Assembly (NCBI RefSeq): GCF_030254645.1
Contig: NZ_CP116346.1
Span: 1,344,001-1,408,000 of the forward strand
From: Paucibacter sediminis
Lineage (GTDB): Bacteria > Pseudomonadota > Gammaproteobacteria > Burkholderiales > Burkholderiaceae_C
Direction: 5' to 3'
DNA: 64,000 nucleotides
The notes beneath the pieces were generated by a model. The model did not search any database and was not told where the DNA came from. It was given only the letters and a program-made list of their open reading frames with translations. Below, in pieces: positions 24,010 to 31,897 of the stretch; the first letter of the stretch is position 1, and each line of letters opens with the position of its first letter. Position numbers and translations under genes: made by a program.

Positions 24010-24953
24010 GCTTCAGCGGCCTGCTCTCCCAACTGCTGGAAATCCTGCTGGCGGTGGCGCTGGCGCCGCTGCTGAGCGGCTGGGTCAGCCAATGCCGCGC
24101 CTGGCTGCAGGGCCGCCGCGCCCCCAGCCTGCTGCAGCCCTACTACCTGCTGCACAAGCTCTTCAACAAGGAGTCGGTGCTGGCCGAGCATGCCTCGCCG
24201 CTGTTCCGCAGCGCGCCCTATGTCAAGTTCGGCTGCATGACGCTGGCCTGCGCCATCATCCCCACGCTCTCCACCGACCTGCCGCTGGCGCCCGCCGCCG
24301 ATGCCATCGCCCTGGTGGGCCTGTTCGCGCTGGCGCGCGTGTTCATCTCGCTGGCGGCGATGGACGTGGGCACGGCCTTCGGCAGCATGGGCGCGCGGCG
24401 CGAGATGCTGATCGGCTTCCTGGCCGAGCCGGCGCTGCTGATGGTGCTGTTCTCGGCCTCGCTGATCTCCAAGTCCACCTCGCTCACCACCATCGTCGAG
24501 ACCCTGGGCCATCGCGAGCTGGCCATCTACCCGGGCCTGGCCTTCGCCGGCGTGGCCTTCACGATGGTCTCGCTGGCCGAGAACGCGCGCGTGCCGGTGG
24601 ACAACCCGGCCACGCACCTGGAACTGACGATGATCCACGAGGCCCTGATCCTCGAGTACTCGGGCCGCCACCTGGCGCTGCTGGAATGGGCGGCGAGCCT
24701 GAAGCTGTTCGCCTATTCCTGCATCGGTCTGGCGCTGTTCTTCCCCTGGGGCGTGGCCGAGGCGCAGGCGCCGCTGGCGATGCTGCTGGCCCTGCCGGTG
24801 CTGGTGGGCAAGCTGGCCGTGGGCGGCGCGCTGATGGCCTTGCTGGAAACGCTCTCGGCCAAGATGCGCATCTTCCGCGTGCCCGAGTTCCTCGCCACCG
24901 CCTTCCTGCTGGCGGTGATCGGCATGCTGGTTCACCTGTTGTTGGCAAGATGA
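24006..24953 (+). CDS. hyfC: Hydrogenase-4 subunit C-like (NuoH-type) membrane subunit
   Basis: 315 aa, equal in size to HyfC/HycD. The NuoH-like protein forms the junction between the hydrophilic arm and the ion pump. Seen here: LLQPYYLLHKLFNKESV, AMDVGTAFGSMGARREMLIGFLAEPALLM, and the acidic loop ENARVPVDNPATHLELTMIHEALILEYSG, which holds the conserved Glu and Asp residues of the quinone/E-channel region. About eight helices are predicted by eye. It is coupled by ATGA overlaps at both ends. Family assignment is firm. Confidence 0.94.
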   Translation: MSFSGLLSQLLEILLAVALAPLLSGWVSQCRAWLQGRRAPSLLQPYYLLHKLFNKESVLAEHASPLFRSAPYVKFGCMTLACAIIPTLSTDLPLAPAADAIALVGLFALARVFISLAAMDVGTAFGSMGARREMLIGFLAEPALLMVLFSASLISKSTSLTTIVETLGHRELAIYPGLAFAGVAFTMVSLAENARVPVDNPATHLELTMIHEALILEYSGRHLALLEWAASLKLFAYSCIGLALFFPWGVAEAQAPLAMLLALPVLVGKLAVGGALMALLETLSAKMRIFRVPEFLATAFLLAVIGMLVHLLLAR

Positions 24954-25609
24954 GCGATCTCCTCACCCAATTCGTCAACCTGCTCGGCGCGGTGCTGCTG
25001 ATGCTGGCCTTCGCGATGATCTCGCAGCGCCGCATCGTCTCGCTGATCCATCTGTTCACCATGCAGGGCGCCACCCTGGTGCTGGCCACCGCGGTGGTGG
25101 GCGTGGTCACGCACCAGCCGCATCTGTTCGTCTCCGCCGGCGTGACCCTGCTGCTCAAGGTGCTGCTGATCCCCTGGCTGCTGCACCGCGTGGTGGGCCG
25201 GCTGAACATCCGCTGGGACATCGAGACCCTCATCAACATCCCCACCACCATGCTGATCGGCATCGGCGTGGTGATCTTCTCCTTCAACCTGGCGATGCCG
25301 ATCTCGCGCCTGTCCTCGGCGCTGGCCAGCGGCACGCTGGGCATCGCGCTGGCCTGCGTGCTGCTGTCCTTCCTGATGATGATCACGCGCGCCAAGGCGG
25401 TGCCGCAGGTGATCGGCTTCCTGGCGATGGAGAACGGCCTGTTCTTCGCCGCCACCGCCGCCACCTATGGCATGCCCATGGTGGTGGAGCTGGGCATCGC
25501 GCTGGACGTGCTGATCGGCGTGCTGATCCTGGGCGTGTTCATGTTCCAGATCCGCGAGCAGTTCGACAGCCTGGACATCCGCCACCTCGAAAAACTCAAG
25601 GAGGACTGA
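24950..25609 (+). CDS. hyfE: Hydrogenase-4 subunit E-like membrane protein
   Basis: 219 aa, as HyfE (216). Five to six helices: LLTQFVNLLGAVLLMLAFAM, SLIHLFTMQGATLVLATAVV, VTLLLKVLLIPWLLHRVV, with the later block VIGFLAMENGLFFAATAATYGMP. The N-terminal part is NuoK-like. It sits in the membrane arm between HyfC and HyfF. An ATGA overlap with hyfC gives the start, and AAGGAGGAC at the end provides the ribosome site for the next gene. Confidence 0.92.
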   Translation: MSDLLTQFVNLLGAVLLMLAFAMISQRRIVSLIHLFTMQGATLVLATAVVGVVTHQPHLFVSAGVTLLLKVLLIPWLLHRVVGRLNIRWDIETLINIPTTMLIGIGVVIFSFNLAMPISRLSSALASGTLGIALACVLLSFLMMITRAKAVPQVIGFLAMENGLFFAATAATYGMPMVVELGIALDVLIGVLILGVFMFQIREQFDSLDIRHLEKLKED

Positions 25610-25613
25610 CCCC

Positions 25614-27074
25614 TTGTCGGCGCTCGCCTTCCTGCTTGCCTCGCCCCTCATCGGCGGCCTGGTGCTGGCCCTGGTCGGGCATCGCGACAACGCCCGCGAT
25701 GTCAACGTCGGCTTCAGCCTCGCCACCTTCATCGCCGCCTGCGTGCTGACGGCCGAGGTGGTACGCGGCGGGCCGCAGCTGCTGTGGAACCGCGAGTTCT
25801 ACGTCGACGCGCTGAACGTCTTCCTGGTCACGCTCACCGCCTTCGTGGGCCTCACCACCGCGATCTTCTCGCGCCCCTATATGCGCATCGAACGCGACCA
25901 CGGCAAGATGACGCCGCCGCGCCTGCGTCTGTATCACAGCATGTACCAGCTGTTCAGCTTCACCATGCTGCTGGCGCTCACCACCAACAACCTCGGCATC
26001 GTCTGGGTGGCGATGGAGGCGGCCACCCTCACCACCGTGCTGCTGGTGAGCGTGTACCGCACGGCCGCCAGCCTGGAAGCGGCCTGGAAGTACTTCATCC
26101 TCTGCGGCGTGGGCATCGCCCAGGCGCTGTTCGGCACCGTGCTGCTGTACATGGCGGCCGAGAAGGTGATCGGCGCCGAAGGTGGTGCGCTCTTGTGGAC
26201 CAATCTCGACGCCGTGAAGGCGCAGCTGGACCCCAACATCATCACCCTGGCCTTCGCCTTCCTCTTCATCGGCTATGGCACCAAGGTGGGCCTGGTGCCG
26301 GTGCACAACTGGCTGCCCGATGCCCATGCCGAGGGCCCGACGCCGGTCTCGGCGGTGCTCTCGGGCCTCTTGCTCAACGTCGCGCTGTACGCGGTGCTGC
26401 GCTGCAAGGTGCTGACCGATGGCGCGCTGCACAGCCCGCTCACCGGCCGGCTGATGATGGGCTTCGGCCTGCTCTCGGTGGTGGCGGCGGTGTTCTTCCT
26501 GATCCGGCAGAAGGACGTCAAGCGCATGTTCGCCTACTCGTCGATCGAACACATGGGCATGATGACCTTCGCCTTCGGCATGGGCGGGCCGATCGCCAGC
26601 TATGCCGGCCTGCTGCACATGACGGTGCATTCGCTCATCAAGTCGGCGATCTTCTTTGCGGTGGGCCATGCCACGCAAAAGGCCGGCAGCCAGCTGATGG
26701 AGGAGATCCGCGGGCTGATCCGCGTCAGCCCCACGGTGGGCTGGGGCCTGATGCTGGGCGCGCTGGCCATCCTGGGCATGCCGCCCTTCGGCGTGTTCGC
26801 GAGCGAGTTCCTGATCGTCACCACCGCGATGCGCGAGCAGGCCTGGGCCACGCCCTGGCTGCTGATCGCGCTGGGCCTGGCCTTTGCCTCGGTGTTCAGC
26901 CGCGTGCAGCCGATGGTGTTCGGTGAGACCACGCTCAAACCGCTGGCCCATCCACCGGCGTTGATCCCGGTGTTCGTGCACCTGGCGCTGGGCCTGCTGC
27001 TGGGCCTCTACATACCGCCCTATCTGGATGCCTGGTACCGCCAGGCCGCCGCCATGCTGGTGGGAGGGCCCTGA
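25614..27074 (+). CDS. hyfF: Hydrogenase-4 subunit F-like antiporter-type subunit
   Basis: 486 aa, somewhat shorter than E. coli HyfF (526). Another NuoL/M/N-family pump unit: VWVAMEAATLTTVLLVSVYR, FLFIGYGTKVGLVPVHNWLP, DAHAEGPTPVSAVLSGLLLN, VKRMFAYSSIEHMGMM, LLHMTVHSLIKSAIFFAVG. TTG 25614 is the start, with GGAGGA 8 nt upstream and no better codon. With HyfB it gives the complex two antiporter-like modules; a HyfD/NuoN-like third module is missing. The next gene begins 2 bp after this stop. Confidence 0.92.
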   Translation: MSALAFLLASPLIGGLVLALVGHRDNARDVNVGFSLATFIAACVLTAEVVRGGPQLLWNREFYVDALNVFLVTLTAFVGLTTAIFSRPYMRIERDHGKMTPPRLRLYHSMYQLFSFTMLLALTTNNLGIVWVAMEAATLTTVLLVSVYRTAASLEAAWKYFILCGVGIAQALFGTVLLYMAAEKVIGAEGGALLWTNLDAVKAQLDPNIITLAFAFLFIGYGTKVGLVPVHNWLPDAHAEGPTPVSAVLSGLLLNVALYAVLRCKVLTDGALHSPLTGRLMMGFGLLSVVAAVFFLIRQKDVKRMFAYSSIEHMGMMTFAFGMGGPIASYAGLLHMTVHSLIKSAIFFAVGHATQKAGSQLMEEIRGLIRVSPTVGWGLMLGALAILGMPPFGVFASEFLIVTTAMREQAWATPWLLIALGLAFASVFSRVQPMVFGETTLKPLAHPPALIPVFVHLALGLLLGLYIPPYLDAWYRQAAAMLVGGP

Positions 27075-27076
27075 GC

Positions 27077-28579
27077 ATGTCGATGCTTGTTGCGTTGCCC
27101 ACGCCGCTGCCGATCCGCCATGGCGTGGTGGATCGCGAGGGCTGGCTGGCGGTGGCGCAGGATGTGCTGGCCGGCGGCGGCCGGCTGGTCTCGCTATGGG
27201 GTAGCAGCAGCGCCGGCGCCGAGGGCGCGCGCGCGGCCCACGCCGCCTATGCCTTCTCCTTCGAATCCGGCCTGGCCTGGATCGAGCTGCCACTGGCCCC
27301 CGGCGAGGGCTACCCCGACCTGGCGCCGCTGTTCCCCGCCGCCGCACGCCTGCAGCGCGCCGCGCGCGATCTGGACGGCATCCAGGCCACCGATGCCGCG
27401 GACACGCGGCCCTGGCTGGACCATGGCCTGTGGGGCGCGGAGGGCGATGCCGCCGGCGCCCTGCCGGCCGACTACGCCTTCGTGCGCGTGCAGGGCGAGG
27501 GCGTGCACGAGATCGCCGTCGGGCCCGTGCACGCCGGCATCATCGAGCCCGGCCATTTCCGCTTCTCGGTGGTGGGCGAGAAGGTGCTGCGGCTGGAAGA
27601 GCGGCTGGGCTACAAGCACAAGGGCATCGCGCGCCGCTTCACCGAGCTGCCGGCGCTGGAGGCCCATCGCCTGGCCGGCCGCGTCTCGGGCGACTCCACC
27701 GTCGCCTATGCCTGGGCCTATTGCATGGCGCTGGAGGCCGCCGCCGGCTGCGCCGTGCCCGCGCGCGCCGCCTGGCTGCGCGCCCTGCTGCTGGAGCGCG
27801 AGCGCGTCGCCAACCACCTGGGCGACCTCGGCGCGCTCGGCAACGACGCCGCCTTCGCGCTCGGCCTGGCGCAGTTCGCGCGCCTGCGCGAGGACTGGCA
27901 ACGCCTCTCGATGGCGCTGTTCGGCCATCGCTTCATGATGGACCGCATCGTGCCCGGCGGCGTTGCGGTGGACCTCGATGCCGAGGGCCGGCGCCGCCTG
28001 CTGGCGCAATGCGATGCGCTGGAGCCCGAGCTGCGCCAGCTGCGCCATATCTACGACGAGCATGCCGGCCTGCAGGACCGCTTCATCGGCACCGGCCGCG
28101 TCACGCCCCAGCTGGCCGCCCAGCTGGGCCTGACCGGCCTGGCTGGCCGCGCCAGCGCCCAGACCTGGGACCTGCGCTGTGCCCCCTCGCTGCCGCCCTA
28201 TGACGGGCTGAACGTCAATATGGCCACGCACCGCAACGGCGATGTGGCGGCGCGCGTCAGCGTGCGCTTCGACGAGCTGCTGGAATCGCTGCGCCTGCTG
28301 CGCCTGCTGTGCCTGGGCCTGCCCGAGGGGTCGCTGCGTGCAGAAGCGCTGAGCCTGCCGGCCGGCGCGGCGCGCGGCGCCGGCTGGGTGGAGGGCTGGC
28401 GCGGCGAGGTGTTCGTGGCGCTGGAGCTGGATGCAGGCGCGATCCGCCGCTGCCATTGCCACGACCCCTCCTGGCAGAACTGGCCGGTGCTGGAGCATGC
28501 GGTGATCGGCAACATCGTTCCCGACTTCCCGCTCATCAACAAGTCCTTCAACCTCAGCTATGCGGGGCACGATCTCTGA
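27077..28579 (+). CDS. hyfG: Hydrogenase-4 large-subunit homologue lacking the NiFe ligands (Ehr-type, NuoCD-like)
   Basis: 500 aa: an N-terminal NuoC-like part (about 1-130) fused to a NuoD/large-subunit part. The HycE-like landmark YKHKGIARRFTELP is present, but where [NiFe] enzymes have RVCGIC this protein reads RVSGDS (Ser204, Ser207), and at the C-terminus the usual DPCxxC is replaced by NLSYAG (Ser494, Gly497). All four NiFe cysteines are therefore lost and it cannot hold that cofactor. The native C-terminus also lacks the extension removed during hydrogenase maturation, and no hyp genes are near. It fits the energy-converting hydrogenase-related (Ehr) group linking complex I with group-4 hydrogenases. 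Electron donor and acceptor are unknown. Confidence 0.92.
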   Translation: MSMLVALPTPLPIRHGVVDREGWLAVAQDVLAGGGRLVSLWGSSSAGAEGARAAHAAYAFSFESGLAWIELPLAPGEGYPDLAPLFPAAARLQRAARDLDGIQATDAADTRPWLDHGLWGAEGDAAGALPADYAFVRVQGEGVHEIAVGPVHAGIIEPGHFRFSVVGEKVLRLEERLGYKHKGIARRFTELPALEAHRLAGRVSGDSTVAYAWAYCMALEAAAGCAVPARAAWLRALLLERERVANHLGDLGALGNDAAFALGLAQFARLREDWQRLSMALFGHRFMMDRIVPGGVAVDLDAEGRRRLLAQCDALEPELRQLRHIYDEHAGLQDRFIGTGRVTPQLAAQLGLTGLAGRASAQTWDLRCAPSLPPYDGLNVNMATHRNGDVAARVSVRFDELLESLRLLRLLCLGLPEGSLRAEALSLPAGAARGAGWVEGWRGEVFVALELDAGAIRRCHCHDPSWQNWPVLEHAVIGNIVPDFPLINKSFNLSYAGHDL

Positions 28580-29103
28580 TGTGGCGCATCCTCAGACAAA
28601 TCGCCCGCACCGGCATCGTCAGCGAGCCGGCGCCCGAAGTCACGCTCGAACCCTCGGCCGAGGCCGGCCGCATCCAGCAGGCCCTGCTGCAGATCCTCGG
28701 CCGCGCGCTGTGCATACGCGAGGTCGATGCCGGCTCCTGCAACGGCTGCGAGCTCGAGCTGCATGCGCTCAACAACCCCTATTACAACCTCGAGGGCCTG
28801 GGCATCAAATTCGTCGCCAGCCCGCGCCATGCCGACATGCTGCTCGTCACCGGCCCGGTGTCGCGCCATATGGCCGAGGCGCTGCGCCGCAGCTACGAGG
28901 CCACGCCCGAGCCGCGGCTGGTGCTGGCCGTCGGCGATTGCGGCTGCGACGGCGGCATCTTTGGCGAGCGCAGCGCTGCCCACTGCGGCCGCGTGGCCAA
29001 TGTGATCCCGGTCGATCTCACGGTGCCGGGCTGCCCGCCGCCGCCGCTGGAGATCCTGCGTGCCATCCTGACGGCGGTGCAGCGGCAGCATCAGCATCGC
29101 TGA
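28579..29103 (+). CDS. hyfI: Hydrogenase-4 small-subunit homologue (NuoB-type)
   Basis: 174 aa, shorter than HyfI (252) and close to NuoB. The cluster N2-type cysteines are intact: two in DAGSCNGCELEL, one in AVGDCGCDGGIF and one in VPGCPPPP. ADMLLVTGPVSRHMAEALR is characteristic. It should carry one [4Fe-4S] cluster passing electrons toward the HyfG interface. The start overlaps the hyfG stop by one base (TGATG). No polyferredoxin (HyfA, HyfH) or NADH module is encoded alongside, so the entry point for electrons is missing from this locus. Confidence 0.93.
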   Translation: MWRILRQIARTGIVSEPAPEVTLEPSAEAGRIQQALLQILGRALCIREVDAGSCNGCELELHALNNPYYNLEGLGIKFVASPRHADMLLVTGPVSRHMAEALRRSYEATPEPRLVLAVGDCGCDGGIFGERSAAHCGRVANVIPVDLTVPGCPPPPLEILRAILTAVQRQHQHR

Positions 29104-29172
29104 ACCTGCGTCAATCTCGCGTAGGCCTGGTTCGCTATGCTTGCGCCCAAACTTGCAGCGAGCCACCCCACC

Positions 29173-30207
29173 ATGACCCAGACTATTCCAGCCACGCTGA
29201 TCCCCGGCGATGGCATCGGCCCCGAGATCGTCGACGCCACGCTGGCGGCCCTGGAGGCGCTGAAGGCCCCCTTCGAGTGGGATCGTCAGGTCGCCGGACT
29301 GGGCGGCGTGCAAGCCCATGGCGATCCGCTGCCCAAGGCCACGCTGGACAGCATCCGCCGCACCAAGCTGGCGCTCAAGGGCCCGCTGGAAACGCCCTCG
29401 GGCGGGGGCTACCGCTCCTCCAACGTGCGCCTGCGCGAGGAGTTCCAGCTCTATGCCAATGTGCGCCCGGCGCGCACCATCATCCCCGGCGGCCGCTTCG
29501 ACAACATCGACCTGCTGGTGGTGCGCGAGAACCTCGAGGGCCTCTACATCGGCCATGAGCATTACGTGCCGATCGGCGACGACCCGCATGCGGTGGCCAT
29601 GGCCACCGGCGTCAACACCCGCCAGGGCAGCCGCCGCCTGCTGGAATACGCCTTCGAGCTGGCCATCGCCAGCGGCCGCAAGAAGGTCACCATCGTGCAC
29701 AAGGCCAACATCATGAAGGCGCTCACCGGCCTGTTCCTGGAGACCGGCCAGGAGCTGTGGGAGCGCAAGTACAAGGACCGCATCGCGCTCGAGACGGTGA
29801 TCGTCGATGCCTGCGCGATGAAGCTGGTGCTCAACCCCTGGCAGTTCGACGTGCTGGTGACCACCAATCTGTTCGGCGACATCCTCTCCGACCTGGTGGC
29901 CGGCCTGGTGGGCGGGCTGGGCATGGCGCCGGGCGCCAATATCGGCGCCGACGCGGCGATCTTCGAGGCCGTGCACGGCTCGGCCCCCGACATCGCCGGC
30001 AAGGGCATCGCCAACCCCACCGCCCTGCTGCTGGCCGCCGCCATGATGCTGGACCATTGCAAGCTCGGCGAGCTGGCGACGCGGCTGCGCGTCGCGATCG
30101 ACGCCACGCTCAACCTCGACAAGGTGCGCACCGGCGATCTGGGCGGCACGGCCGGCACCGCCGCCTACACCCAGGCGCTGGTGAGCCGCATCAAGAACGC
30201 AGGCTGA
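29173..30207 (+). CDS. NAD-type isocitrate/isopropylmalate-family dehydrogenase
   Basis: 344 aa of the beta-decarboxylating dehydrogenase family. Seen: IPGDGIGPEIV, the substrate loop SGGGYRSSNVRLREEFQLYANVRP split across the text, VVRENLEGLY, VTIVHKANIMK, VDACAMKLV, TNLFGDILSDLVAGL and HGSAPDIAGKGIANPTALLL. The SSNVRLR serine and arginines and the absence of LeuB-specific loops favour NAD+-dependent isocitrate dehydrogenase (TCA cycle, isocitrate to 2-oxoglutarate, NADH made) over LeuB or tartrate dehydrogenase. ATG 29173 is chosen. It follows hyfI by 69 bp on the same strand, so a functional link to the complex is possible but unproven. Confidence 0.88.
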   Translation: MTQTIPATLIPGDGIGPEIVDATLAALEALKAPFEWDRQVAGLGGVQAHGDPLPKATLDSIRRTKLALKGPLETPSGGGYRSSNVRLREEFQLYANVRPARTIIPGGRFDNIDLLVVRENLEGLYIGHEHYVPIGDDPHAVAMATGVNTRQGSRRLLEYAFELAIASGRKKVTIVHKANIMKALTGLFLETGQELWERKYKDRIALETVIVDACAMKLVLNPWQFDVLVTTNLFGDILSDLVAGLVGGLGMAPGANIGADAAIFEAVHGSAPDIAGKGIANPTALLLAAAMMLDHCKLGELATRLRVAIDATLNLDKVRTGDLGGTAGTAAYTQALVSRIKNAG

Positions 30208-30214
30208 GCCCGGC

Positions 30215-30826
30215 ATGGCCCTGCATACCTGGCTGCTCTACCTCGTCGCCGCGCTGGGGCTCTCGCTCACGCCCGGGCCCAACAGCCTGCTGGTGCTGAC
30301 GCATGGCGCCCTGCACGGCCATCGCAAGACGCTCTATACCGTGGCCGGCGGCGCGCTGGGATTTCTGGCGCTGATCGCGCTCTCGATGCTGGGCATCGGC
30401 GCGCTGCTGCAGACCTCGGCGCAGGCGCTCACCCTGCTCAAGCTGCTGGGCGGCGCCTATCTGGTGTGGCTGGGCGTGCAGCTGTGGCGCGCCCCGGCGA
30501 TCCAGCTCGGCGCGGCCGCGGCGGGCGGCGATGCGCGCGCCAGCGCGCTGCTGCGCCAGGGCCTGCTGACGGCCATCTCCAACCCCAAGGCGCTGCTGTT
30601 CTACGGCGCCTTCCTGCCCCAGTTCATCGACCCGGCGCGCGACCTGCTGACCCAGTTCATCGTCATGGCCCTGGTGTTCGTGGCGGTGGAATGCCTGGTC
30701 GAGTACCTGCTGGCGCTGCTGGCGCACCGCATCCGCCCGGCGCTGGAGCGCCTGGGCAAGCGCTTCAACCGCGCCTGCGGTGGCATGTTCGTGGCGATGG
30801 GCCTGGCACTGCCGATGACGCGCTAG
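30215..30826 (+). CDS. LysE/RhtB-family amino-acid exporter
   Basis: 203 aa, six helices. Starts with LYLVAALGLSLTPGPNSLLVLTHGALHG, the family N-terminal signature, and has LLKLLGGAYLVWLGVQLWRA and QGLLTAISNPKALLFYGAFLPQF. Proteins of this type export amino acids or analogues (homoserine, threonine, lysine); the substrate cannot be told. It begins 7 bp after the dehydrogenase stop, so it is probably co-transcribed with it. Confidence 0.92.
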   Translation: MALHTWLLYLVAALGLSLTPGPNSLLVLTHGALHGHRKTLYTVAGGALGFLALIALSMLGIGALLQTSAQALTLLKLLGGAYLVWLGVQLWRAPAIQLGAAAAGGDARASALLRQGLLTAISNPKALLFYGAFLPQFIDPARDLLTQFIVMALVFVAVECLVEYLLALLAHRIRPALERLGKRFNRACGGMFVAMGLALPMTR

Positions 30827-30856
30827 CGGCTATGTACGACAGCGCACAGAGCCGCT
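30825..30856 (+). terminator. Candidate hairpin after the LysE gene
   Basis: AGCGGCT (30825-30831) pairs with AGCCGCT (30850-30856) across 18 nt, beginning in the stop codon. The stem is short, the loop long and no T-run follows, so it is only a weak terminator candidate. Confidence 0.25.
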
Positions 30857-30904
30857 TCACGCACACAGGCTATGCTCGCCGGGTAATAGCTGCCTCGGCT
30901 TGGG

Positions 30905-31180
30905 ATGCATATGCGACGACGTAAACCGCAGGAAGAACTGGCGCTCACTCCCGTGCGCGTGCGCGCGGGCCTGGCCCAGGGCCGGCTCGATAGCTTGCGC
31001 GCCGCCCTGCCCGGCGCGGCCGCCTTTTTGAAACGCCGCCGCGCCGACCTGCTCAAGCCCGACGAGATCGCCGACTACGTGGCGCTGGACTGGCTCTCTT
31101 GGGAGGGCGGCGGGCTCAAGCTCACCGCCACCGGCGAGAACATCTGCGCCCAGAGCCAGCGCGCCTGCAGCGCCGCCTGA
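30905..31180 (+). CDS. Small hypothetical protein (91 aa)
   Basis: Begins MHMRRRKPQEELALTPVRVR, basic and soluble, and ends with a compact DWLSWEGGGLKLTATGENIC stretch followed by QSQRACSAA. No signal peptide, membrane segment or known motif is seen. ATG 30905 with a GGG tract upstream is plausible; ATG 30911 is an alternative. The composition is protein-like, with a defined Trp/Gly-rich C-terminal segment, and the gene is convergent with the DUF1003 gene 10 bp away. Function is not recognised. Confidence 0.6.
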   Translation: MHMRRRKPQEELALTPVRVRAGLAQGRLDSLRAALPGAAAFLKRRRADLLKPDEIADYVALDWLSWEGGGLKLTATGENICAQSQRACSAA

Positions 31181-31190
31181 GGGCGCTTCG

Positions 31191-31748
31191 TCAAGCCTTG
31201 TTGGGGCGCTCGGCCAGCGCCGCCAGCAGCTGGAGCTGGCTTTGCTGCAGCTCCAGCAGCTCGGCCCATTGCTTTTCGCGCAGCAGGTCGAGCTTGTCGT
31301 GCAGCAGCATGATCTCCAGCTCGGCCTTCAGATTCACCTCGTAGTCATGCCCGGCGGTGGCGCGGTCCTTCTCGGCCTGGCGGTTCTGCGACATCAGGAT
31401 CACCGGTGCCTGGATTGCCGCCAGCATCGAGAGGAACAGATTCAGCAGGATGTAGGGATAGGGGTCGAAGGTGTGGCCGCGCGTCAGCAGCAGCGCAGCA
31501 TTCAGCAGCACCCACAGCAGCATGACGGCGGCGAACAGCGCCACAAAGGTCCAGGAGCCGCCGAACGAGGCCACCGCATCGGCGGCACGCTGGCCGCGAT
31601 CCGCCGGCAGCTCTTCGTGGGCCCTGGCCGGTTGGTGCGCGATCAGCTTGCGCTGCGCCAGATGGCGCGCCACCTTCTGCGTGGACGCGTCCAGCGACTC
31701 ATAGGCCTGGCCCAGGAACCGGGTCGCAATCTCTTCGTGCTTGTGCAT
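31191..31748 (-). CDS. DUF1003 membrane protein
   Basis: 185 aa. Two membrane helices flank a short loop: FVALFAAVMLLWVLLNAALL, then FDPYPYILLNLFLSMLAAIQ leading to APVILMSQNRQAEKDR. The block FDPYPYILLNL...QAPVILMSQNRQ is diagnostic for DUF1003 (PF06210). The C-terminal part is a long charged helix. The function of the family is unknown. ATG 31748 has GGAGGC 6 nt upstream. It is divergent from the DUF3395-repeat gene across 149 bp. Confidence 0.9.
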   Translation of the reverse strand: MHKHEEIATRFLGQAYESLDASTQKVARHLAQRKLIAHQPARAHEELPADRGQRAADAVASFGGSWTFVALFAAVMLLWVLLNAALLLTRGHTFDPYPYILLNLFLSMLAAIQAPVILMSQNRQAEKDRATAGHDYEVNLKAELEIMLLHDKLDLLREKQWAELLELQQSQLQLLAALAERPNKA

Positions 31749-31897
31749 GGCTGCCTCCGCCCCCATGCTGCCCCTGCGCCGCCGCAAGGTCGGTGCGATA
31801 GCGCACCCAGTGGCACCCCCATCACGGTGCCCGCGTTTACGCCCGCTTACACCCCAGTCGTGGGAAGATGGTCAGCCTCCAGACAAGGAGCCACACC

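Noticed and set aside
27077-29103. An active group-4 [NiFe] hydrogenase or formate hydrogenlyase
   Set aside because: All four NiFe-binding cysteines are replaced, and no maturation or formate dehydrogenase gene is present.
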